From Sparus aurata (Eukaryota; Chordata; Actinopteri; Spariformes; Sparidae), in assembly GCF_900880675.1 (NCBI RefSeq), contig NC_044191.1, positions 19,061,228 to 19,125,227 of the forward strand: a DNA stretch of 64,000 nt. Reading direction: 5' to 3'. Shown in pieces: positions 1 to 11,037 of the stretch. How positions within the stretch are numbered: the first letter of the stretch is position 1; each line of letters starts with the position of its first letter. The notes under the pieces are model-generated. The model saw nothing but the letters and a program-made list of their open reading frames with translations. It was not told the DNA's origin and searched no databases. The position numbers and the translations under genes were made by a program.

Positions 1-940
1 ACTTGAAAGGGAAATTTGCAGTCTGACGATATAAATGACACTGACACTCAAATATTATAGATATATATTATATATAGAGAGAGGCCTATGTCAAGGGCTG
101 TTAAGGTGCTATTTAGTGCCTTGTTGGAGCACTGGGAGCCTTTAAAACAGACAGCCTGGACAGTATTATGTTACTTTTTGACCCAGGAGAGTCTAGCGAG
201 ATGCTTAAACCTCAAATCTGCATCAATACTGCTGATGTAGTAAGACAGCAAGCACATTAGTAAAAGGAGTGTGGGGCTTTTAAAAGAGGCTCATGGGGCA
301 ACATCGTCGGTGTGGAAGATTTCACTCGGAGATGGCGAAGTGAAAAATAAGACCATGGCTTCTTCAGAAAAGTAATGCAAAGTAAAGATTCCGTTTTGCT
401 GTCTTTTTCATAAATATTTATTTGGTGATTTAGCATACAGTAAAATTGCACATTTACCAGTTGGGTGATAAAGAGGACAGCTATGTTTCACACAGCCAGA
501 TCTGCATCTAAACAAAAAGGCTGTGTGACTCAGCAAATCCACATAAGCTATATTCACACTGCACTTAGAGCCCAGTAAGAGATTTTTACAGCCTTTAAAA
601 CCTGCGGTTTAACTGCACCAGCCTATCTAATGGCTCACAATGGAATGCTTAAGTGAGATAACCTTCATTTTACAGCAAACAGAATAAAGCAGCCTATACT
701 ACAAACATGTTGAGAGTTAAAAGCCCAAATCGAGGTGCTCACTAAGTGCTACACAGGGGTATAAAAAAGAAGTGCAAACATATTTAAAAAACACACAAAC
801 ACGCACACACACACACACACACACAGACCCACACACACACACGAGACAAGTATCATTATCTTGCATCATTCCCATACGCAACTTTGGGAAAAGGCTGCAA
901 AACACAGTTTGATTGAATAGCAGCAGATGGAAATGCTCAC
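1..940. other. no gene recognised
   Basis: AT-rich, with a TA-rich stretch at 55-80 and the (CA)n microsatellite. If the cadherin gene is real this is its next intron. Confidence 0.5.
790..845. repeat. (CA)n microsatellite
   Basis: CA dinucleotides with CG and GACC interruptions, downstream of cadherin exon d. Confidence 0.9.
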
Positions 941-1057
941 CGCAGGGTCAGAGTCTTTGGCCATCACTGTGGTTACGATGGTTCCCTTGACAGCATTAGG
1001 GGCAACCATGCCTTGGTACACTGACTGGCTGAATACCGGAGAAAAGTCATTCATGTC
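941..1057 (-). pseudogene. cadherin-repeat exon d (intact)
   Basis: Thirty-nine codons after acceptor tctctccag: DMNDFSPVFSQSVYQGMVAP, NAVKGTIVTTVMAKDSDPA, donor gtgagc. This is the strongest match to PCDH15 in the region. Confidence 0.78.
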
Positions 1058-2408
1058 CTGGAGAGATAAACACACACAGACGGACACAGTCCTAAGGCAT
1101 CGGCTTTGTAAAGATACAGTACAACGAACTGTTCATGTCTTCCAGTAAGAGTGTGTATTGTTTGGTACCAATGACGTGCAAACTGACCTTGTAGGCAAGA
1201 TGCTTTTTGCTTTCACTCTGGTTCCTTCATTTTACTCATAATCATTTTCTCTTTCTTGAGTTCTTGTAAAGTGTTGTTTTGTTTGTGTCAGTTTTAACTG
1301 AGTAGATAAATAGGTAGTGACTGGAATAAATTGGATGATCACAGGACTGAAAACCTGTGGGTCCTTTTTAAAATATTCCTTTTAGAATTATTTATTTGTA
1401 ATTTTTTATCACTTGGCTGCATGGTGAATTCAGAGTTTAATTATGTCATCAACTAAACACCACAACTACTAGCAAGCTAGCTTTCATCCATTGCAACCAC
1501 TGATGCATTTAGCTGAAAGTCACCAGTTAACTTGTTAACTCGTTAAACCAAAACCCTTTTAGTGAAGTAGTGCCATCGCCTTAAGAAAGTTGGATAAAAT
1601 CTTTAAAGCAACTAGATTACTTATTTTACCTTAAGATTGTTGAGATTCTGGTGTAGTGCTAATGGAAAATACATGACTGCTTACTTAGCACTAGCCTCTT
1701 TCATACAACAGAACCCTGCCATTCAAAAAAAACTTCACATCAGGCCAAAGACGAGACCTCGGCCAGATCCGTCTCGTAAAAGAGATCTTGATCTTAATGG
1801 AACTTCCTGGTACAATAAAATTAGGAAATAACAATAAATACATTTAAAAGACTGTATTAAAACCCATGTATAAAACCTGCCCTTTAGAAGATAAATGGTT
1901 CTGAATGGCCCAACACAATCCATGACGGAGGGAAATCTGACTGAACAGGAGGGGCGCCAGACAGACCCGCCAGAGGAATCAAGCATGAGCTTGCAGATTC
2001 GCTTAGTTTCCCAGGCTAACTAATATCTGACACTGACAAAAAAAAATAATTTGGTTGATTGCTCTGCACTGAAAACCAATTGGAAGGCAAAAACAATGCT
2101 GCCTGCACCACCACTTATGCTCATCAGCCAACGCTAGCAAGCTAGGAAATAGCTTGTTTGTTAGCATATGCTGTGTTAAAAAGAACTTTTTAGTTTCTCC
2201 AATGATTAATGTGTGTTTTTCTCTAAGTGTTTAACCTTGGAGGCAAAGGACATACAAAAGATCAATTTGTTAGACTACAATAATCATTTTCAACTAAAAT
2301 CAAAAATTTCACATTGCCTGTTGTGAAATAAAAGACCTCAGTCATCCTTGTGTCCTCAGACTGTTTGTCCTTATACTTAAACAAACCGACTCGTACACAG
2401 ACACCCAC
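1058..2408 (-). other. intron between cadherin exons c and d
   Basis: No coding signal apart from the possible LINE tail at 1,735-1,845. Confidence 0.5.
1735..1845 (+). repeat. possible LINE 3'-tail fragment
   Basis: The string agagatcttgatcttaatgg followed by acttcctgg and an A/T-rich ATAAA tail resembles the 3' ends of common fish LINE-derived repeats. It is short and diverged, with no coding part. Confidence 0.3.
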
Positions 2409-2642
2409 CATTATTCTGACATTAACAGAGGCGAGTCAGGAGGCATTGTTCCCTCTGTATCCATGGCCTCTACGTTGAATGTGTATGTCGGATTGGAGTC
2501 AGTCAGAGCCTCATAGTCGAGAACTTTCAGAACCGACAGCTCTCGGTCACTGGGTCCATGTGGAAAAGCTGGGCAATCTTCTGGTCCGAGCCTTCAGTTC
2601 TGATTCGATATGTGAGGTGGAGTCAAGGTCAGCATCTATCGC
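2409..2642 (-). pseudogene. cadherin-repeat exon c (three 1-bp deletions)
   Basis: The exon is 234 nt between acceptor ctctgcag and donor gtgggt. The peptide is recognisable only by changing frame three times: AIDADLDSTSH, YRIRTEGSDQKIAQLFHMDP, ELSVLKVLDYEALTDSNPTY, then SVNVRIM. Adding the three missing bases gives 237 nt (79 codons). Two losses look like GGA reduced to GA. Confidence 0.7.
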
Positions 2643-4067
2643 CTGCAGAGAGATCAGGGAGTCAGAAGGGAAAGAAAGTAATGTCACTGCCTTGTGAATT
2701 TTATGGGGAGTTGAATTTTTCATATTCGCCAGAAGGACAAGAATCTCAATATGCCGGAGCTACGGACAGAGCAGACTGTAGTATTTTCATTAGGTCTGTG
2801 TTGAGCTGGTACGTCTGAACTGCCTGTGGTGGTGAAATTTAAGGTCCAGCTGTTGGTCCGTATTTTTTTCTTTTTTGTCACTATTTGAATGTGAGGCTGA
2901 AAGACAGGCTGTTTTTTTTTTTTCTCCCTTTTTGACATTCATCCGCATCTCAGCGTATCCTCAAGTGTTGGCAAATTAAAATTCCGATGTCTTGAGATCT
3001 CTAGTACTGGCTGGAATAATTTCAAAGAAGACACAGATAAATCACTCTGAGTACAACTATAATGATGAGTCTCATTGACTGGACTGAAGCCTTGCAGTGC
3101 TTTTCACAGAGCTGAAATCTCTGGGGCTCAGTTTCAACCTACAGTCTACTTGATTTAAACTAGTTCAAACTCAGAACATTGATCTCAAGTTCTCAGTTTT
3201 TTGTGCCGAAGTATATCAAACACATGTCAAAACAACTGTCTCAATGTGGATTTGCATTTGATTTGTTGGACACTATGATTCGATAGTAAGTGTAATCCTT
3301 TGATAAGGAGGTAACATCACCATACCAGCTTTTAAGTGTACAAAATAATAATAATACAGTGGATGCCAATTTTGTTTATTGATCTTTGTTGCTTTACTTA
3401 ACTGCACTTTCTTTGGCTTTAACATTGTACCTGTTGTGCATCATCTAAAAATAATGAGTACATTTTGTCCAGGTTATTACAAAGATGTTTAAAGTAGCAA
3501 CGGACAAATGAAATAATTGACTAATGATGATACATTTTATGTGTTTAGCTGTGTCTCTGTACAGCCTGACCAAGGTTTTAATGCTTGTTAAATAAGCATA
3601 TGGTACCTCTAAGTTTAAAATGCCTGCATCACCTGACTTGTCAGATGAGAAAGGACTAGTTAAGAAACTCCTCTTTACAAATGGATGTGCTTTGTATCTA
3701 GGGTTTTCAGAGAATGTAATTTTTCTGTACAGTGTATTAACCAAAATACTGTAAGGGCAGAAAGGGACAAAGGTAACTCTGAGCAAGAGTTCAATACGAA
3801 TTTTAAAAAAAAAAAAGGACCAGTCATTGGTGAAAGAAAATTTAAGCCTGGTTCTTAAATATGTGCAGTTTCAAATGTTCTCCCCTGTCATGCAACATTG
3901 TGGAGACACTGAATGAATGGAAGTTGAATCATTTAACTGTTTCCTCTTTTGGGGGCCCGCACTATTTTAAATGTATATAACAACTGCTTTTATCTACATT
4001 AAAATAGTCATAATTCAAGTAAAGCATAAAAAACATCACACAGTAACACAGTTTATAGTAGATTTAC

Positions 4068-4255
4068 CTTTAACTGTAGAATGACTGTATATCTTTGGGG
4101 CTGTTCTCTGGTAGGCTGACATTGTAAGTCTGTTGCGTGAATATCGGGCTGTTGTCGTCTACATCCAGAACGGTGACAGACAGCGTTAGTCTGGATCGCC
4201 GTGGGTCCACTGCACCGTCCCAGGCTTCAACGATGAGAGAGTAGTGTCCTTTCAC
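4068..4255 (-). pseudogene. cadherin-repeat exon b (one 1-bp deletion)
   Basis: The exon is 188 nt. It reads VKGHYSLIVEAWDGAVDP, LTLSVTVLDVDDNSPIF and SLPENSPKD, then loses frame near its 3' end. One missing base after codon KD would restore TVILQLK and make 63 codons with phase 0 at both ends. Acceptor ttttaaag, donor gtaaat. Confidence 0.7.
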
Positions 4256-4374
4256 CTTTAAAATGACAGAATCACAGTCACACTGATTACAACCATCTTG
4301 TTTTTTGCATTGCATTATACAGCTATGACATTCATGTGAAATCTAAGAATATCTACTGGATGACTTTCTCTGAC

Positions 4375-4494
4375 CTCTCTGTCCAATGGCACCACAGTTC
4401 TGATTGCACCTATGGCATTGATGGAGAACAGCGTCTGGTGGTTGACAAGCCGATAATGGACCTGACCGCTCACAGCCAGATCTGGGTCTGTAGC
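4375..4494 (-). pseudogene. cadherin-repeat exon a (intact)
   Basis: Forty codons after acceptor tgtttag: ATDPDLAVSGQVHYRLVN through NAIGAIRTVVPLDRE, then donor gtcaga. This is a mid-repeat cadherin segment (AxDxD and LDRE motifs). Confidence 0.72.
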
Positions 4495-7479
4495 CTAAAC
4501 ATTGACACACAGAAAGGACACACAATGAGAAAAAGGAGGACTTGAGGTTCAAATCATGCGCTTTGAAATGCAAGGTCATCACGCTGACTTTTAGGTGAAT
4601 TATTCTTCTACTTAAAAGTACAATTCCCCTCAAATTAAGCTAAACCTGTGTGTGAATGAAGTGTGTGTATGTCTGTGAACATATACACGTGTTAAAACAC
4701 TGAACCTCTCCTAATCTTGTTAACTTGTTAATAAAGAAAAGCTTATCTTCTGGAATTCATTAAAATATTAGCAGTATTTGTATGAAGTTTAAGAGTGTGA
4801 GTGAATGTGCGTTTCTCTATGAGCGGGAGAAAGACTGGAAAATTACTTGGAAGAGAATTATCATCGCCCTACAGTTACACACATGGGGCTTTTGTCAAAT
4901 GGGTATGCATCAGCAAGTCATTTTCATTAGCGCTGATGTTCTGGCTTTGTACAGTACTTTCATCACACCATTTTATACACCGTCTTCTTGTTCACACTTC
5001 AGTATGGTTGCATCCAAGTAAATACATTCTTTGCCTTTCCTTCCCTGCTACTTTTAGTTCCCATTTCTATCATGTTATTGCTCCTGTCTGCAGGTTTCAC
5101 ACTGGTCTAAAACTCAAACTTTACAGGTAGAAGTGTTGACAAGCTCACAATGATGGACCTTAGTGACCTTCTCTCTTTCTGTCAAACATTTCTGCTGCTC
5201 TCGACTCTTTTTCTCTTTTTTTTCCCCCTTAGTGTTACTTGTCGGGAGAAATTAACTTCCCTTTCCAAAAGTAGCACTTGTCCAACTTTTCCAGAGTTAA
5301 TGAAACAGTAGTTTCAATTTTCACTTGTGAAAAAAGTACAACAAGGTGTCTTTTTTTCCTTTGTTGCACTTTCATTTGACTATCGCTTCTTATTCACGGA
5401 TTACAGTCACACTAAGCAAGTCTCCACATCATCTCTTTCAACTGATGAAATGAGGTGTTGAGAAGGTGACAAATTGCTATCCGTTGTTCCCTTCACCTTC
5501 TCTGACTGTTCATCCTGTCCAATCAGCACTCTCAGGGCATTAAAATAGATGAGACCGGAGCAGAGGAGAGCAGAACAGAGGAAATATTAACACAGCTTGC
5601 GTGTGTGGGGGGCTAACGTTTGCTTACGTTGCTTTTTGGACCTAAAAGGCCTCAAAAGAATATATATAGTGTCAGGGTTAGTAGAAAGGTTTCAAAATAA
5701 TTGCCTTACACATGTTTTGTGGCTAAAAGTAATAAAACTGTGTGTATGTTTAATGTTATCAGTCAGAGCATGAGCTGTCAGGGCTTTGGCATAACAAAAT
5801 TAGTCTGGAGCAGTTGAAGTTGATTATAGTTAACAGCAGAGACTGCCTTATGACTAAAGATAACCTTTAGCATACTATTTGCATACATTATGTGTGAGTG
5901 TTAATTTTGTCTGAAAAAGATCAAAGATATTACTATGACTATAATGAGATCAATTTGAGATTAAGTGAACACAGTCATGAAAGCATATTAACACTGTGAA
6001 ACAAGAGACAAACCAGCCGGACAACACTTAACCATGGCTTAAGTGTTTGGAGCTAAATGCCTTGTCGTATACCAACATGCTCACAGTAGCTGCGTTTACA
6101 CGGAGTCTAATACTCCACTAATAATCAGAATACATGCATACATGGGTAAAAATGCCACATGTAAACACCTATACTGGAAGAGACTGAACTGATCTTTTTT
6201 CTCTGGTTGGAATAAATATATTCTTTCTGCGTATGTTTGCTCCATGTGGGGGTAACATCATAGGTGAGGTTACTTCTAGGAGGGACAAAAAACATGGGAA
6301 CTTCGGAGCAAAAAAAACTAGTCTGTGGACAATACGTCTTATTTGTTGGCGGTTTTACAGGACTGAAATATTGTGGAATGCCTTCATGGTTAAAAGGCTT
6401 GAAACAGCAAGTTGTTCGAACAAGTGTTTCAAAAAGGTGAGCGAAGGTGTACGAAGCCGAATTCCACCTAACCCTTTACAAATCAAGAACTACTCAAAAA
6501 GTTCCGAGGCAGCATACTAATGTTTCAAGGCTTAAAGTCAAAATTGGTTCCAACCCAGACAGACTCACGGTCTAGCAGTTAGTCAGAGATGTTACAGTTG
6601 TGGCTGAAAATAACAGAAAGACAAATTTCCTGATTTCACATATATCAACTGCCAGTTGACTGCTCTGACCAAATGATGCTGCTAGATGAATAGTTACAGT
6701 ACATTGGGATCCAATCAAATGATCATACCCCATGGAGAAGAATCTCTTTCTAGAAGTTTACATCGCAAGTTGTTTAGTTCAACTTCAGCTCGAGTTTGCC
6801 TGTTCAAGTTGGAGCTCCTCAGCTTAGGACAAGTTATGTATGGCACAGAGGACATTTTACTTGAAGTAAATTTACTTATCATATGCATGAAATCTTTCAG
6901 CCAAATTCAGCTAAAGCAGTAAGAAGGAAAATGAAGAAATTATATCTGGATGCACTCCCTTGACAACCCAATCAAAAAGAAGAATGCAAGCGTAACATCC
7001 GCTGAGAAGCAACAGTGGGTGGAGAAAGTGGAGTGAAGAATTCCAAACACAATGTTAGTGTAAATGTATATTAAAAAAATTTATATATATGGGCTCACTG
7101 AACAGTGGTCAAATCAAATACATGTAACCTGAAACTAATGTGGTGTGTAAACATTCATTCTTGAGCTTAGGAATAGTAGTTTGACATAAACAATCATAGG
7201 ATGTAAAAAAATATTTGTGTTATGTCTTATAGAATATAGATCACATATTGTGTAAAGGCTGGAAGTTCTTCTTTATATAATTTGAATAATAAACATTGTA
7301 TTTTTAGCAGCAGTTTTCAACTGTCAGTTTAATATGTTTATATAACCCACATTGCTCAATTCATATCCATATTCCACTCTATTTGCTGAACTGTGTCACT
7401 TCTTGCCGTCGCAGTGACCCATTTTCCCCAATTTGGATCATTAAAGTTTCAGCTCATCTCGCTCAGTGACTATTAGGAT
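4495..7479. other. no gene recognised
   Basis: No further cadherin exon could be supported on the minus strand, although earlier exons of that gene would be expected here. No repeat end was recognised. Confidence 0.5.
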
Positions 7480-7483
7480 TTAA

Positions 7484-8300
7484 CCCTCGTGTTGTCTTCG
7501 GGTCTTTTTGACTCGACTTCAAAAGTTAATTCATCATAACTTTGGTTTCTTCCATATAATTGCCTGAAAATTACATGGATGATTCCCTACTATGCTCTTT
7601 GTTTTGTTTTTATGACTTTTTTCTTTTATTTATGTGTTTTATCAAAATTTATAGCACCTGTGGTCTTCCCGGGTCAATTTGACCTGGCCACATTTAGTGG
7701 TGCAATGGGTCACACTATTACGCTTTCCAGCACAATGAAAATAAACAAAACTCAAAAATAGGTATAATTTCATGGAAATTAGGCATATTATACCATATAT
7801 TGCAAAAATGAATGTAAAATTTGTGGTAAAGTGTTGGAAACAAGTTGACTAAAAGGTGTAACAGAATTGTGTTATCATTTTATAGTTCATGCTTTATAAA
7901 ACAGTCAAACAAAGACCGGGTCAATTTGACCCGGGAGGACAACAGGTGTGACTATTTGCTCCCATTCAAAAAATGAAATGGTTTTAAAAAAAATTCCTGA
8001 CTAAACTTTGACATATACCAGTCTGTGATATTCCATCGACTTTTGTGCCTGTGATCATAACCATAGTGAAAATAATTCAGAATTTCTGCTTATTTTTACT
8101 CAAAAATTAGGTGTAACTTTATGTAAATGAGGTCAATCATACCATAAATTACAAAAATAAGTGTAACATATATGTTAGATATGTAAGACATATGTTCACC
8201 AAAAGGGAAAACAAAAAAATTTGGTCATCATTTTATACCTCATGCATTATTAGCAGTCAAAACAGACCGGGTCAATTTGACCCGAGAGGATATAAGGTGC
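7484..8300. mobile_element. piggyBac-like MITE cluster with palindromic GGGTCAATTTGACCC motifs
   Basis: It starts after TTAA at 7,480-7,483 with ccctcgtgttgtcttcgggtc, a common fish MITE end. The near-palindrome gaccgggtcaatttgaccc occurs at about 7,913 and 8,266, 353 bp apart, and a variant lies at about 7,664. The sequence between (acagtc, tcattttata, tgtaac blocks) is repeated in diverged form, so the element contains a tandem internal duplication. The right end lacks a clean TTAA. Confidence 0.5.
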
Positions 8301-10072
8301 GTTTGTTTCTGGCCAGAGTTATGTAAACTGTGCGAGAGGAGAATAAAGCCCTTTCAACGTCATTTGAATTCAGTGATTTAACAATATCGAGGTGTAAATC
8401 TATTGTAAATTTAAATGAAGTATCTAGCTTTTGGCGTGGTCTTGGCTCATCTCGAGAATGGAGACACAGAATACACCTTGGACAATAAGAGAGAGAACAG
8501 AAAGTGAGAGAAGAAAGGAAGAGGGCTGGGAGAGAAAATATGTATTTTGTAATTCTGTGAACATGCAGCTGTAAACGTTTTGTAGATGTAGATTTAATGT
8601 GTGTGTTCATGTTTGTATTTCTACAATAACATTCATGCAAAGCAGTGTTTGACACTCAATGTAAATCTTCTCTCTTCAGGCAAAAGTTGGACAAAATGTA
8701 TTCACTTTTTGATGGAGAGTTGGATGAGAAGGCATAGATACCAGTCTCATGTCTGTATGCTATTTATGAAGCCATAACCAGCAACCGGTTAGCTTAGTTT
8801 AGCATTAATATTGGAAACGGGTAAAACTTAAGCTTGGCCCACAGCATCTTTTTGGACATCCAACACTGCTGCAGGAAGGAGAGAAGAGTTGGCATAAGAG
8901 TCATGCTAATCCAGATGATTTAAGGCTATGGGAAATCAGAGACTGATGTGCCGACATCTTCACAGAGACCTGTCGCCACCACAACATGGATAAAGATGTT
9001 GCACTCAACAGTCAGATTTGTCTTCCGAGCCAACAGAGCACAGGAAGAGGAGAGGTGGATAGTCTTTGTTGATGGATAGTGTTTACCTGAAGTGGAACTT
9101 CTAATGTGATATACCGACCATGTTATCATCACCATCTTATTGCTGCGGTTCACAGTCACCAAGACACACATCTAAGAAGTGCACATCAGAATTATACTGA
9201 GTGTACCTGTTTATGTTTTCAGCCTCAACCTTGAACCTTGGTTGCATGGACTGCAGAGATGGTAAAGATTCCCATGTTAACAAATTGTGAGATTTATTGT
9301 CATCAAGACACTTGCATGAGCCCCTCTGATTCCTCTTCATATATATTTGTGTGTATAAGTGTACTGTGAGAAAAATAGTCATCCAATAATATTGATTTGG
9401 TAATCAAAAGACAATGCAGAGGTGACTTTTATGTGTGGGAATTTTACTGTGTCAGCTGTAAGCAAGCAAATACAGTCACGAGACCAATATCAACACTAAT
9501 GTTAGGCTTAGCAAACCAGCAGCTGGGCTGAAGCCAAATAATGAATTGGACAGATAACAGGCTGGTATCAGTATTTTCATCCACTTCACAGAAATGAAAA
9601 AATAAAAAAAGAGTAAGACTAAATCTTATCTCCCAATATTATTCCTTATGGTGGCACATTTTAAAAACTCACCTAATAGCAAACTCAAATATGCGCAGTG
9701 TGGATTTCACATCATTTTTTGAGAGTTGAGCTGAACATTTTACCCTGTGGTTCAGCGATCTGAACTGAACGAGAATGAACAAGTCATGAATTGACATGAT
9801 TTTTCTGCCGCCTACATGAAATATAAAGAATCCCGCAACAGGCAAATGTTTGAGAGAGGCAGAGAAACATTATCGGCCATTAAACCTTACTTCAAGCAGC
9901 TACAGTAAAGCTGTCATAGCAGTGCATTTTAGACTCTGGATGAACTCCTTTAGATAGAAGGCTGGATTAATCATCTCGATGTCAAACATATTGATGTCTG
10001 CAGTTCCTGGAGTTAGGTACTGTGGAAACTGTGTGTGTGTGTGACTTTCAGCCTCTATCCCCCCTCTATTCT
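8301..10072. other. no gene recognised
   Basis: Low-complexity AT-rich DNA. Two minus-strand open stretches (8,926-9,171 and 9,137-9,382) show no family match. Confidence 0.5.
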
Positions 10073-10377
10073 CAATTTCAATTCAATTCAAAGAGCTTTA
10101 TTGGCATGAGGTAACACCGTACATATTGCCAAAGCAAGCATTTAGAATTCAAAATAATAATAACAATAAAGGAGAACAATATTTACAATAAATGAGTTAT
10201 ATGTATATTAAATATGTATAACTTATGATTTGACTCAGTCATAGTCACATCAGGACTGTAATAACAAAAATAAGAAAACAACAAACAAAAAGCAAAGAAA
10301 CAAAAAAAAAAAAAAAAAAAAAAATGATTGTCACTTCCTGTCTCTCAGTCTATGGCAGGCACAAAGACTGTGGAAGT

Positions 10378-10553
10378 CTGTGTGTGTGTCTGTGTGTGCG
10401 TGTGTGTGTGTGGGTGAGTGTAAGTGTGTGTGTGGGTGAGTGTAAGTGTGGTGTGTGTGTGTGTGTGCGTGTGGGTGTGGTGGTGTTCGTGTGTGTGTGT
10501 GTGTGTGTGTTGGTGAGTGTAAGTGTGTGTGTGTGTGTGTGTGCGTGTGTGTG
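10378..10553 (+). repeat. interrupted (GT)n microsatellite within the LINE 3' UTR
   Basis: About 175 bp of GT dinucleotides broken by short GGTGAGTGTAAGT interruptions that themselves recur three times. Open frames on either strand here are repeat artefacts. Confidence 0.95.
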
Positions 10554-11037
10554 CATTTATGTTGATACGAAAAATAAGTAAATAAATAAATGAATAAGTA
10601 AGAGTGAAACAATTAAAAACAAATACAAAGAAGTAAATTCTGAGTTGTTTCTCAGGTTCCACTGGCTGTCCTCAGGTCATGACATGAGATGATGAATTTG
10701 GCTGCAATGTTCTCACATTTGGGTATTTCCCCAAGTAAATATGGGAGTTTCTCCATGTTTGTTGTGTGTTCAAATTCAGGGTGTATTTGTATTATTTTGG
10801 GAAAGTGTTGATTTCTCAGAGCCTGGTATTTGGGGCACGAGGTGAGGAAGTGCAGTTCTGACTCGACCTGTTGTCGGTCACAGTGGGAGCAGAGTCTCTC
10901 CTCCTCTGGCAGCCAGCTCTGTGAGTCTGTACATAGTCAAGGCTTTTCTTAATTTAGGATCTGTTACTGTGCTCAGATAATTTGCTAACGCAAAGTTTCT
11001 TTTTAGGGTCAGATAACATTTTAATTTACTCTGTGTT

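Larger units (their letters stand above)
941..4494 (-). pseudogene. protocadherin-15-like gene fragment, four exons, two with frameshifts
   Basis: PCDH15 is the tip-link cadherin of hair cells and photoreceptors. Four minus-strand exons, all phase 0, encode parts of consecutive extracellular cadherin repeats in the right order: 4,375-4,494, 4,068-4,255, 2,409-2,642 and 941-1,057. Calcium-binding strings are DVDDNSP and DMND. The closest match I know is PCDH15: GMVAPNAVKG against GMVAPDAVKG, and LDYEA, EGTMPP and DMNDxxPVF in the same spacing. Exons 2 and 3 need four single-base insertions to stay in frame, so this copy is probably decaying. Upstream and downstream exons were not found; downstream ones would lie before position 1. 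Another PCDH15-related cadherin is possible. Confidence 0.68.

Noticed and set aside
8926..9171. Minus-strand open frame with VTVNRSNKMVMITWSVY as a possible further cadherin exon
   Set aside because: No cadherin calcium-binding motif and no PCDH15 similarity; splice-like sites exist but the frame has no support.
9191..9257. Small open stretch QPRFKVEAENINR between an AG and a GT
   Set aside because: Too short, with no family match and no phase partner.
10324..10662. Open frames on both strands rich in Thr-His or Val-Cys
   Set aside because: Produced by the GT microsatellite.
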